Shown here: positions 7,511 to 15,149 of the stretch, piece by piece | Numbering within the stretch: position 1 is the first letter of the stretch | Layout: each line of letters opens with the position of its first letter | From: JBDREF01 sp043820045 | Lineage (GTDB): Bacteria > Planctomycetota > Phycisphaerae > Sedimentisphaerales > Anaerobacaceae | Reading direction: 5' to 3' | Assembly: GCA_043820045.1 (NCBI GenBank) | Contig: JBDREF010000047.1 | Location: forward strand, 1 to 22,384 | Length of the DNA: 22,384 nt | Made by a program: the position numbers and the translations under genes | Notes under the pieces: generated by a model | The model's database searches: none | The model's input: only the letters and a program-made list of their open reading frames with translations | What the model was told of the DNA's origin: nothing

Positions 7511-9916
7511 TCAGTCGGCCGGCAGCGTGATGGAGAAGGAGGTTTCGTTGCCGTGCTTGTCACGCGCATTGACGCGGAATTGCTGGTTCTGTCCTCTTCT
7601 GCCGACCTTCACATTGTATATTCGCGAGTCCTGCCAGCCGCTGCTAAAGCCCGACTCTGTCGTGCACTGGAAGTAGTACTGGACGCCGCCGCTGGAGTCC
7701 GTGGCTTCTGCTGCGGTCATCTCGGCCCAGTAGTCGAAACTTCCGCCGCCGTGATAGACTTCCGCCGGTTCCGATTCCCACCGCATCGGGTCGGGCGTGG
7801 GGGCGCTGAGGTCCAGCGTGATGGCCGATGAATCGCCGGTAGTATTTCGGTTGGGTGATTTATCACGAACTCTTACGACAAAGCTGTATGTGCCTTTCGG
7901 CAGCGAAGTAACCTCATATACGGAGCTGTCCTGCCAGCCGCTGCTGTAAGCCTGGTTCGATGTGCAATCGAAATAGTACTCCACGCCGCTGGCATCCGAT
8001 GCGGTCATGGCCGCCATGCGAATTGACGCCGGCGGGATAACGTATGGTTCGGTCGCCCACGTTGCCGGGTTCGGGCTCGGCGGCGAGGTATCCTCGGGCT
8101 CGGTGGTTGCTGATCGTGGGTCTGAGTAGGCTGTCTCGATACTATTGGCCTTGTTGCGGGCCTTGACTTGGTAAGTGTATGCGGTTCCGGCTGTCAGGCC
8201 TGTGTCCGTGTAGTCCGGCGTATCCAGCCAGCCGCTGTCATGTCCGTTGCCGGTGGTGCAGTCGAAATAGTACTCGACGCCGCTGGCATCGGTCGAGACG
8301 GCGGTTGCGGCTGTCATTGCTATTGAGGTTCTTGATGTTGCATGAGGCTCCGTCGCCCACGTCATCGGATTCGGCGTCGGCGGCAGCGGCTCCGGCGGTT
8401 TGGGCCGCCAGTTGTCGGCAAGAATCGCAAAATCGACAAAGTTCACCGCGCCGTCTCTGTCGAGATCTTCCGCCAGAGGAGCATCCTCGGATAACCACTT
8501 ATCGGTGAACAAAGCCAGATCGCTGTAATCCACCCAGTCGTTGGCGTCGCTGACATCCGGGTTAAGGTCGGCGGGATTGCCGGCCGTTGACATAGACATA
8601 CTTGCCTCTGGTGTTCCGCCGTAGGCGCCGGTGTTCGTTCGCCTGCCGTGCGGCCACAGTTCCGCGGTCCAGTACGAATTGGGGTCGCCGGCGTCTATGC
8701 ACAGGCTTGTCACTGATTCATTGACCCACTTGCGCTCGGTTGGGCTCCATCTGCCGGCTTCAGACTTGACGTGGTAGTCGCCGTCCACCCAGAAGTCGTC
8801 GCTTTCATCGTCTGTTCCGTTGGGGTCCCAGTAGCCGTCGATTGCGAACAGAGGGTTCGCGATAATGTCACCCGGCCCTGCTGCCGTGCCGCCACCGAAG
8901 TTGCCGCCTTCGTTCGACCAGAAGGCGTTGTAAGAGTTGATGGATGCTCCGTATATTCCTCCACTGATCGTTGCCTTGTTGAAGGCGATGACGTTGTTGT
9001 TGACATAACCCGGACACTGGCTCAGACCACCGCCTCTCTCATTTGCGATGTTGCCGACGATGGTGTTGTTGTATATTTTGACGCAGCCGAACAGACCGCC
9101 GCCGCTGCCGGATTTATTTCCCGCTATAATATTATTGGCGATAGTGCCGTAGCAGTTGCTCAAACCGCCTCCGGAGATGAGGCTTCTATTAGCGACTATT
9201 AGATTGCCAGCTATCTCACCCGAGCACTCGTGTAAAGCGCCGCCTTTGTAGAACGCGAAGTTATCCGTAATTATGTTTCTATTGATTTTGCCTTTGCAGT
9301 AAGACAGTGCACCGCCGAGTCCGGGATTGCTGTCGGAGTTGTTGATAATTATATTCTCGGCTATTGGCCCATCACAGTAGGCTATTCCGCCGCCGTTTTC
9401 CGAGATGACGTTGCCGGTGATTGGCCCGTTGCAGCGATATAATGCATGCTGTCTATTGGAGCTTATCGTGTTATTGGAAATAATCGGGGCGGCCTTGTTC
9501 TCTCCGTAAATTCCATAGGTGTCGCAGTCTGTAATAACGTTCTTCGAGATTGTCGGCGAGCTGGCGTAGCAGTGGATGCCTCGGCCGGTGATCGTAAAGC
9601 CGGTAAGGACCGAGTTCGGACCTTCCTCAAAATCGAAATTCACGCTGTAGTCCGAATATACGGCGATGATTGTTGCCTTGACGATGTTCGGATCATCCGG
9701 GTCTTCGCTGGTGAGAGTGACAGCCATGTTGTCGAACGAGATTCTCTGGTTGTACGTACCGGTCTTGACCACAACCGTATCACCGTGCCGGGAGGAGTTC
9801 ATAGCGTCGGAAATATTGCTGAAATCGGCGGGCCCATCGTCGTCAACGGTGATCACTTTGCCTTCAGATGCCAGAGCAGGCAAAAGAAGCACAAGAGCAA
9901 AAAGCATTTTTTTCAT
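7511..9916 (-). CDS. Secreted right-handed beta-helix protein with dockerin-like pair and three FN3-like repeats
   Basis: About 801 residues. A signal peptide (MKKMLFALVLLLPALAS) is followed by a parallel beta-helix region (about 25-380) with repeated N-x-I-x-x-N rungs. It opens with the VDDDGPADFSNI phrase common to such proteins. A conserved closing module (TSLCIDAGDPNS, YGGTPEASM) comes next. A dockerin type I-like pair (about 448-505) has one degenerate and one good calcium loop, DLDRDGAVNFVDF. Three repeats of about 95 residues finish the protein, each with SGVEYYFDCT, SGWQDS and VRVRDK-like motifs. An ATG at 9949 would lie about three bases from the predicted transcription start and one at 9926-9928 abuts AGGGAGG. 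The ATG at 9914-9916 is therefore preferred, although its spacing of 12 is long. No catalytic residues were identified; a surface-attached or glycan-associated role is inference. Confidence 0.85.
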   Translation of the reverse strand: MKKMLFALVLLLPALASEGKVITVDDDGPADFSNISDAMNSSRHGDTVVVKTGTYNQRISFDNMAVTLTSEDPDDPNIVKATIIAVYSDYSVNFDFEEGPNSVLTGFTITGRGIHCYASSPTISKNVITDCDTYGIYGENKAAPIISNNTISSNRQHALYRCNGPITGNVISENGGGIAYCDGPIAENIIINNSDSNPGLGGALSYCKGKINRNIITDNFAFYKGGALHECSGEIAGNLIVANRSLISGGGLSNCYGTIANNIIAGNKSGSGGGLFGCVKIYNNTIVGNIANERGGGLSQCPGYVNNNVIAFNKATISGGIYGASINSYNAFWSNEGGNFGGGTAAGPGDIIANPLFAIDGYWDPNGTDDESDDFWVDGDYHVKSEAGRWSPTERKWVNESVTSLCIDAGDPNSYWTAELWPHGRRTNTGAYGGTPEASMSMSTAGNPADLNPDVSDANDWVDYSDLALFTDKWLSEDAPLAEDLDRDGAVNFVDFAILADNWRPKPPEPLPPTPNPMTWATEPHATSRTSIAMTAATAVSTDASGVEYYFDCTTGNGHDSGWLDTPDYTDTGLTAGTAYTYQVKARNKANSIETAYSDPRSATTEPEDTSPPSPNPATWATEPYVIPPASIRMAAMTASDASGVEYYFDCTSNQAYSSGWQDSSVYEVTSLPKGTYSFVVRVRDKSPNRNTTGDSSAITLDLSAPTPDPMRWESEPAEVYHGGGSFDYWAEMTAAEATDSSGGVQYYFQCTTESGFSSGWQDSRIYNVKVGRRGQNQQFRVNARDKHGNETSFSITLPAD
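7515..8400 (-). repeat. Three tandem FN3-like repeats of about 280-300 bp
   Basis: The C-terminal third of the beta-helix protein is three related units. Each begins P-x-P-x-x-W-x-(T/S)-EP, has a single Cys in YYF-(D/Q)-CT, then SGWQDS-like and RDK-like motifs. The third, next to the stop codon, is the most divergent. On the + strand the repeats show as recurring CAGCCGCTG and AAGTAGTACT words. Confidence 0.75.
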
Positions 9917-9958
9917 CCCGGTAGCCATCCTCCCTAAAAGTCTGTACATACAGGATTT

Positions 9959-9987
9959 ATTGTACTACAAAGACGCGTGAAATTCAA
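9959..9987 (-). promoter_or_regulatory. Sigma-70-type promoter for the beta-helix/dockerin gene
   Basis: On the - strand, TTGAAT (9987-9982) and TACAAT (9964-9959) are separated by exactly 17 bases. Matches to consensus are four of six and five of six. The predicted transcription start is near 9952, giving a leader of about 36 bases that contains AGGGAGG (9935-9929). Confidence 0.55.
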
Positions 9988-10045
9988 GTAAAAAGCGTTT
10001 GCAGGGACTGCCGTAGCTGGTCTTGAAAGCCTCGGCTGAGGTATT

Positions 10046-10063
10046 CATCGCCGAAAAGCGATG
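10046..10063 (-). terminator. Small hairpin just past ndk
   Basis: CATCGC and GCGATG form a six-base stem around a six-base loop, six bases after the ndk stop. A second short hairpin (CCTC/GAGG, 10030-10041) follows. No T-run is present, so a role in ending the ndk transcript is only possible. Confidence 0.25.
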
Positions 10064-10068
10064 GGATG

Positions 10069-10542
10069 CTATTTTTCCGGACCAATCCGTTTGCTGTAGA
10101 GCCAGGGAGCGTCGCACAATTCGTAATCGGCTATCCCCTCCGGTGTGAAGAACAGCTTGATTTCGTTCTGTGCAGATTCCGGGCTGTCCGAGCCGTGAAT
10201 GAGGTTGTACCTTTGGGAGCAGCCGAAGTCTCCGCGAATAGTGCCGGGCTGGGCGTCGTAGCCGAAGGTACTGCCGATCAACTTGCGGGCCATCTCGACG
10301 GCGCCGTCGGCTTCCCAGACCGTCAGCAGCGATGGCGCCGACGTCATGAACTCTACGGCCGGTTCGAAAAAAGGCCGAGCCTTATGAGCCGCATAGTGCC
10401 GGCGGGCCAGTTCCTCGGGGATCTGCATAAACTTCGCGGCGACGAGTTTTAGACCCTTGCTTTCCAGCCGCGTGATTATCCGGCCAGCTAAATGCCGCTG
10501 TACCGCATCCGGCTTAATGATGATTAAGGTGCGTTCTGACAT
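10069..10542 (-). CDS. ndk: Nucleoside diphosphate kinase
   Basis: Transfers the gamma-phosphate from ATP to other nucleoside diphosphates through a phosphohistidine, balancing the nucleotide pools. The 157 residues are slightly longer than the usual 140-150. Family hallmarks are present: the N-terminal TLIIIKPDAV with Lys10, the PGTIRGDFG phosphate-binding stretch (99-107), and NLIHGSDS with catalytic His116. The additional length is at the C-terminus (YSKRIGPEK). It lies 59 bases downstream of the OmpA-like lipoprotein gene on the same strand, with no terminator seen between, so the two may share a transcript. No strong Shine-Dalgarno precedes the ATG. Identification is secure. Confidence 0.97.
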   Translation of the reverse strand: MSERTLIIIKPDAVQRHLAGRIITRLESKGLKLVAAKFMQIPEELARRHYAAHKARPFFEPAVEFMTSAPSLLTVWEADGAVEMARKLIGSTFGYDAQPGTIRGDFGCSQRYNLIHGSDSPESAQNEIKLFFTPEGIADYELCDAPWLYSKRIGPEK

Positions 10543-10601
10543 TCAATAATATTAGCGTCGTCGATTTACAGGTTCGGAACCGGCAGATCGGTTATTGGAC
10601 A

Positions 10602-11378
10602 CTAAGCTCCCTGGGCGACAATGTAGATCTCTACTCGTCTGTTCTGCGGATTGCCTTTATTGCCCGCGAGGTTCTCGGCAATAGGCCTGTACTCACCGAA
10701 CCCGCGTGCGCTCATCCGTTTGGAATCGATATTGTTGCTTTCCATCACATTGAGCACTGCTATTGCCCTGTGGACCGAGAGGTGCCAGTTGGTCGGATGC
10801 TTTGCGCGGGTCTCAGGTCTTTTTATGGGGATATCGTCGGTGTGTCCCGCGATAATGATATCAAACTGTTTTCCCTGTTCGGAGTTCATGATTCCACAAA
10901 GAGCCTTGACCGACTCGATTGCCGAGGCGTCCACCGTGTCGCTGCCTTTCTCGAACAGCAAATCGCTCTTGAATCTTACAATGCCGCGGTTCGAATCGTA
11001 ACTGATCATGTCGCTGCCTTTGGCGAAGTCCTCAAGCATCGTACTCAGTTCCACCGGCAGTGCAGCGCCGCCGAAGAGCATCTTCTGCTGCAGCGAGGCA
11101 ATCAACTCTTTCTTCTTGGCAATGTCTTCCTCGAGTGCCGCTATTTTCTGCAGCAAAGTCTCATTCTCGATACCGCCTCTCTGCTGGGCCTCGGCAAGTT
11201 GCCGCTGCAATTGACCTATTTTCACATTATTAACATTAAGCTCTGTCCGGAGTTCGTCTATTAACTTCTGCTGTGTAGCATTTTGGATTCGCAGGTCCTG
11301 AAGTTGTGAGTCGCAACCGGTGAACAGTAAAGCGCAGGCACACACAACGAGAATCGCTAAAAGTCTGGCAGTCTGCAT
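10602..11378 (-). CDS. OmpA/MotB-like peptidoglycan-binding lipoprotein
   Basis: A 258-residue exported lipoprotein. The signal segment ends in lipobox LFTGC (Cys22), a coiled coil spans about 25-100, and an OmpA-family domain about 128-255. Within it, GHTDDIPI (178-185) with Asp181 and NWHLSVHRA (197-205) with Arg204 supply the pair known in this family to hold diaminopimelate of peptidoglycan. NRRVEI (246-251) closes the domain. The GHTDDIPI/NW spacing is closer to MotB-type domains than to Pal. The likely role is tethering outer or inner envelope to the cell wall; which membrane carries it cannot be told. The start is backed by GGAAAGGA seven bases upstream (11386-11393). The gene is divergent from ispH across a 247-bp gap and leads into ndk. 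Confidence 0.9.
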   Translation of the reverse strand: MQTARLLAILVVCACALLFTGCDSQLQDLRIQNATQQKLIDELRTELNVNNVKIGQLQRQLAEAQQRGGIENETLLQKIAALEEDIAKKKELIASLQQKMLFGGAALPVELSTMLEDFAKGSDMISYDSNRGIVRFKSDLLFEKGSDTVDASAIESVKALCGIMNSEQGKQFDIIIAGHTDDIPIKRPETRAKHPTNWHLSVHRAIAVLNVMESNNIDSKRMSARGFGEYRPIAENLAGNKGNPQNRRVEIYIVAQGA

Positions 11379-11625
11379 GATTTAATCCTTTCCAAGAAAA
11401 TTTAGATATACTCTAATCATCCCTAAAATACTCAAGCCCTTCATTTACAGGCTTTTATAATCCGACAAACTCTGCAATCTTCACCCTCGGCAATAAATAG
11501 AACGAATTTGTGTTTGCCCGTCAAGAATAAACTTTACAAAATATCAGCGGCTCTTTGCGGTTTTCCCGCACAAGAAGTTATCGTGGATAGTAACGGAATC
11601 TTGATATATATTTGATTGGAATTCT

Positions 11626-12486
11626 ATGAAAGTACTGGTTGCGGAAAAGTGCGGTTTTTGCCACGGCGTCAGAAACGCCATAAGCGTCGCCGAAAAAGTC
11701 CTGGCGGGGGAGAATGACGTTTACAGCCTGGGTCCGATCATTCACAACGAGGACGTTGTGGAACGGCTGGCCAAGAGCGGGCTCAAAACTGTCGGCAGGG
11801 TGGAGGAAATCCGCTCCGGGACGGTTCTCATTCGTTCTCACGGCGCCGCCCCCAGGCAGATAGCGAAGCTGAAGGAAAAAGGGTTCAATATTGTTGACGC
11901 CACTTGCGTATTGGTCAAGAGGGTCCAGCAGATTGCCGCCGAGCTGGAAAAGGACGGCTATAAAGTCGTCATTATCGGTGAGGAGAATCATCCCGAGGTC
12001 CAGGCTGTCGTAGGCTGTGTCGTGGACGCCGTCGTAATCGCCGACGAGTCGGATTTGCACAAGCTCCCCCAAAATACCAAGCTGGGGGTCGTCTGCCAGA
12101 CCACGCAGAATCCGGCGTACGTAGGCCGGATGCTGGGGGCCATAGGATGCCGCAGTTTCAGCGAATTGAGAGTTATCAATACCCTGTGCAGGGAGGCCAT
12201 CAAGAGGCAGGAATCGGCTGTGCAGTTGTGTCGGCAGGTCGAGATAATGTTTGTTCTCGGCGGCCTGGAAAGTGCCAACACGCGAAGATTGGCCGAACTG
12301 TGCAAAACGGTAAACCCGCAGACGTTTCACCTGCAAAACTGGGGTGAACTCGACACGAGCGTGGTTTCCGGCAAAAATACGGTGGGCGTTACGGCCGGGG
12401 CGTCGACGCCCGACTGGATTGTCAACGAGTTTGTGAAGAATCTGGAGGTTTTTGACGCCGGCTCGGGCCGAAGTGGAGTCTCTTGA
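11626..12486 (+). CDS. ispH: 4-hydroxy-3-methylbut-2-enyl diphosphate reductase (LytB/IspH)
   Basis: Catalyses the last step of the non-mevalonate (MEP) pathway, reducing HMBPP to isopentenyl and dimethylallyl diphosphate with a [4Fe-4S] cluster. The three cluster cysteines are in place: Cys12 in CGFCHGV, Cys94 in DATCVLV and Cys188 in NTLC. Active-site His40, His72 (RSHGA), His122 and Glu124 (HPEV), Thr160 (QTT) and the GGLESANT substrate loop are also visible. Length (286) is normal for the family. DATCVLV has Val where most homologues have Pro. The ribosome site is weak (TTGGA). rpsA follows 210 bases later on the same strand, an arrangement, sometimes a fusion, known from several bacterial phyla. 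Identification is secure. Confidence 0.97.
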   Translation: MKVLVAEKCGFCHGVRNAISVAEKVLAGENDVYSLGPIIHNEDVVERLAKSGLKTVGRVEEIRSGTVLIRSHGAAPRQIAKLKEKGFNIVDATCVLVKRVQQIAAELEKDGYKVVIIGEENHPEVQAVVGCVVDAVVIADESDLHKLPQNTKLGVVCQTTQNPAYVGRMLGAIGCRSFSELRVINTLCREAIKRQESAVQLCRQVEIMFVLGGLESANTRRLAELCKTVNPQTFHLQNWGELDTSVVSGKNTVGVTAGASTPDWIVNEFVKNLEVFDAGSGRSGVS

Positions 12487-12536
12487 AAGCTTTACGAGAT
12501 ACAAAAGTTTTTTCTGGTAGCATTTTGTGAGATTGC

Positions 12537-12545
12537 TGCTACAAT
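12537..12545 (+). promoter_or_regulatory. Extended -10 promoter candidate for rpsA
   Basis: TGCTACAAT fits an extended -10 element (TGn plus five of six TATAAT bases). No good -35 hexamer stands 16-18 bases upstream. If used, the rpsA leader would be about 145 bases. Confidence 0.35.
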
Positions 12546-12611
12546 ACCGGGTTCGTTTGCTGCGTGGGCAAAACGGGTATTTACGAACTGTTAATCGAAA
12601 TTCTATTTTTT

Positions 12612-12656
12612 GTGCTCTGTTGCACGGAGACTTATCGGCGTAAATGTGGGGCGCCG
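12612..12656 (+). promoter_or_regulatory. Two small hairpins in the rpsA leader
   Basis: GTGC/GCAC (12612-12615 with 12622-12625) and CGGCG/CGCCG (12636-12640 with 12652-12656) could form in the leader, 40-80 bases before the start codon. In gamma-proteobacteria S1 represses its own mRNA through leader hairpins. Any parallel here is inference. Confidence 0.25.
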
Positions 12657-12696
12657 GTGAGTTGATAACGTAGACTCCACAGAGGGATTTGGTTTT

Positions 12697-14613
12697 ATGG
12701 TAGATCGAAACATAGTTAACAAATTAGGCCTGTCGGAAGAGAAACTCGAGCAGCAGGTCAGCGAGATGTTTGGCGAGGAGGAGCGTAAGTTCCTGGAAGA
12801 TGCTTTGCAGACCAAGGTGGATTTGCGTCTGCCGGGTACTATTCTCAGGGGAACAATCGTTTCGCAGATCGGCAACGATGTTGTGGTAGAGGTAGGCCTG
12901 AAAAGTGAAGGAATAGTTGATGCGAGTGAATTTGAGAGTCCCGACGAAATAGAGCCGGGAAGAGAAATAGAAGTTCTTCTCGAAGACACCGATTCCGAGA
13001 GCGGGCTTGTGCTGCTGAACAAGCGCAAGGCCGACTTGATAAAAGGTTGGGAGAGAGTTCTCTCGGAGAAAAAGGAAGGCGATGTTGTCACCGGCAAGGT
13101 GATAAGACGAATCAAGGGCGGTTTGCTTGTAGATATCGGAGTGCCCGTGTTTCTGCCGGCGTCGCAGGTTGACATCAGAAAGCCAGGCGATATCAGCAGG
13201 TTCATTGGTAAAGAAGTGGACTGCAAGATTCTCAAGATCGATGTGGAGGGCAGGAATATTGTCATCTCGCGGCGCAAGCTCATCGAAGAAGAACGCCGCA
13301 GCAGCAAGGAAAAGATTCTGGCGGAAATCGAGGTTGGCCAGGTGCGCAAGGGCATCGTCAAGAACATCGCGGACTTCGGCGTTTTCGTGGATTTGGGCGG
13401 CCTGGACGGGCTGCTGCACATTTCCGATTTGAGCTGGGGCAGGATATCGCACCCGTCGGAGGTCGTCGAGCTTGACCAGGAGATAGAGTGCATGGTCGTC
13501 GGCGTTGATAAAGAGCACGAGAAGATCTCGCTCGGTCTCAAGCAGAAAACATCGAGCCCGTGGGAAGACGTCGAGCATCGCTACCCGATCGGGGCGAAGG
13601 TCAAGGGCAAGGTTGTAAACGTGATGAGCTACGGCGTGTTTGTCCGGCTCGAAGACGGCATTGAAGGACTCGTACACATAAGCGAGATGAGCTGGACCAA
13701 GCGTCTTGCGCATCCCGGCGAGCTGGTCAATCTCGGCGATGAGATTGAGGTTGTCGTTCTTAGCGTCAACAAGGAAAAACAGGAAATATCGCTGGGGCTC
13801 AAACAAACCCAAACCAATCCGTGGGCGATAGCTTCTCAGAAGTATCCGGTTGGAGCGGTTGTTACGGCCAAGGTTCGCAGTGTGGCTAATTTCGGCGCTT
13901 TTGTCGAGGTAGAGCCCGGTATTGACGGGATGATACACATCTCGGACCTGAGCTGGACCAGAAAGCACAGCCATCCCGGCGAAGCCCTGCAAAAAGGCCA
14001 GGAAATCAAATGCATCGTCCTGGAGGTCAACGAGGAAAAACGCCGGGTCTCGATGGGCATGAAACAGATGACCGAAGATCCCTGGTTGCGCGCCATTCCG
14101 GAAAAGTACATCCCCGGCCATATCATCAGAGGCACAGTAGCCAAGCTCACTAATTTCGGCGCGTTTGTCGAACTCGAGGCGGAGCTGGAGGGTCTGTTGC
14201 ACATATCCGAACTCGCCGACCACAAAATTGACAAGCCTCAGGATATTGTCAAAGTGGGCGACGAAGTTGAAGTCAAAATTCTCAAAGTTGATACCGACGC
14301 CCGCAAGATCGGTCTGAGCTTGCGAAGGGTCAAATGGGCTGCCGAAGAGCAGGAGGCCGAGTCGGCGGACCAGGATCGGACCCCTTCGGGCCCGGAGAGG
14401 GTCCTTTCAGATGCACACGCCGACCAGTTCAGAAGGCTCCAGCGAGAGTCTGAACTGGGCAAAATGGACGCGGCGAGCCGGGAAGACGAGCAGCAGGAAA
14501 AGGATTCCGGCTCAGCGGCGATAGAGCCCGAAGGGCAAGCCGCTGCGGAGCAGCTTCCGGAAAGCACGGACCCGAAAAGCCAGGCCGAGGGCGAGGGTGG
14601 TCTGGATATCTGA
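12697..14613 (+). CDS. rpsA: 30S ribosomal protein S1
   Basis: Binds mRNA at the small ribosomal subunit and helps load transcripts with weak Shine-Dalgarno sequences. The 638 residues hold six S1 (OB-fold) domains beginning near 47, 128, 214, 299, 386 and 474. Domains 3-6 carry the classic FG-(V/A)-FV and GL-(L/V)-HIS motifs. Domains 1-2 are the divergent ribosome-binding type. The usual length is about 550-600; the excess is a tail of about 90 residues (549-638) rich in Glu, Asp, Ser, Gln and Ala. AGAGGGA stands nine bases before the ATG. A plausible terminator follows at 14770-14800. The neighbour upstream is ispH. Identification is secure; the function of the acidic tail is not known. Confidence 0.97.
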   Translation: MVDRNIVNKLGLSEEKLEQQVSEMFGEEERKFLEDALQTKVDLRLPGTILRGTIVSQIGNDVVVEVGLKSEGIVDASEFESPDEIEPGREIEVLLEDTDSESGLVLLNKRKADLIKGWERVLSEKKEGDVVTGKVIRRIKGGLLVDIGVPVFLPASQVDIRKPGDISRFIGKEVDCKILKIDVEGRNIVISRRKLIEEERRSSKEKILAEIEVGQVRKGIVKNIADFGVFVDLGGLDGLLHISDLSWGRISHPSEVVELDQEIECMVVGVDKEHEKISLGLKQKTSSPWEDVEHRYPIGAKVKGKVVNVMSYGVFVRLEDGIEGLVHISEMSWTKRLAHPGELVNLGDEIEVVVLSVNKEKQEISLGLKQTQTNPWAIASQKYPVGAVVTAKVRSVANFGAFVEVEPGIDGMIHISDLSWTRKHSHPGEALQKGQEIKCIVLEVNEEKRRVSMGMKQMTEDPWLRAIPEKYIPGHIIRGTVAKLTNFGAFVELEAELEGLLHISELADHKIDKPQDIVKVGDEVEVKILKVDTDARKIGLSLRRVKWAAEEQEAESADQDRTPSGPERVLSDAHADQFRRLQRESELGKMDAASREDEQQEKDSGSAAIEPEGQAAAEQLPESTDPKSQAEGEGGLDI

Positions 14614-14769
14614 TAAAACCGATCAGGGCGCGATCTATCGAATTTGAGATTGGGCGGCAAACGCATATCCGGTCGGCACAAGGGCGGTCTGTGCGTGCGC
14701 GCACGGATTTGGCCTGACAACCGCTCCTGCAGCCAACCTGTAAGACATTTTGGATACCCCGTTTGCCCC

Positions 14770-14800
14770 TCCGGCAGTGTTTGGCCGGAAATTTGCCATA
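14770..14800 (+). terminator. Probable terminator of rpsA
   Basis: TCCGGC (14770-14775) pairs with GCCGGA (14784-14789) around an eight-base loop. AATTTGCCATATTTTATTG follows, which is T-rich but interrupted. It lies 157 bases after the rpsA stop. Confidence 0.45.
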
Positions 14801-14816
14801 TTTTATTGTATTTTTC

Positions 14817-14846
14817 TTGACGGCGGCGTGCCGAATCTGGTACAAG
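14817..14846 (+). promoter_or_regulatory. Promoter candidate for the LamG/PA14 protein gene
   Basis: TTGACG (five of six) and TACAAG (four of six) are 18 bases apart, with a TGG directly before the -10 giving an extended -10 form. The position just after the rpsA terminator candidate fits. Confidence 0.4.
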
Positions 14847-14908
14847 TAAGTAGGTGATGTCGGATAGCTCTATAGAGCATTTGGCTTCTCATACGTAATG
14901 GTATCTAT

Positions 14909-14941
14909 GGTTCCTGGGCAACCACCTAAGTGTTTTAGGTG
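14909..14941 (+). ncRNA. Adjoining hairpins in the long leader
   Basis: GGTT/AACC (14909-14912 with 14920-14923) abuts a perfect seven-base stem, CACCTAA (14923-14929) with TTAGGTG (14935-14941), with loop GTGTT. The two share one base, so they may be alternatives or stack. Together with the other leader elements this suggests a structured 5' RNA. The class is unrecognised. Confidence 0.35.
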
Positions 14942-15111
14942 AGGGGACGTGAGTTGGAGTGAGGTTAGTGGACTTTACACAAGGTTGTCGCATTTCTACT
15001 TGCCGCTCAAAGACTGCTTACGCAGGGAGGATGAAGGAAAGCCAGCTTCAACAGCAGAGTTCTTTCTGACGACCACGTGGCTTGGTGATGAATCTTTGTT
15101 TGTTGTTTAAC

Positions 15112-15149
15112 GGCTTTTTCAGGTGGGCAGAGTCTGACGCAGAAAGTCC
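15112..15149 (+). ncRNA. Bulged hairpin near the end of the leader
   Basis: GGCTTTTT and CAG pair with CTG and AGAAAG-T-CC, giving an 11-bp helix with an ACGC bulge and an 11-base loop. It ends 90 bases before the start codon, so it does not cover the ribosome site. Confidence 0.3.

Noticed and set aside
12724..14223. 499-codon open frame on the - strand opposite rpsA
   Set aside because: It lies wholly inside a certain S1 gene, mirrors its repeats and has no ribosome site.
14854..14888. Fluoride-riboswitch-like words GGTGATG and TGGCTTCT around the 12-bp palindrome
   Set aside because: The pairing partner of the first helix is absent and the downstream gene is not of the fluoride-response type.
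15031..15069. 12-residue open frame in the long leader, after GGGAGG
   Set aside because: The ribosome site touches the ATG with no spacer, and the peptide shows no attenuator-type codon run.
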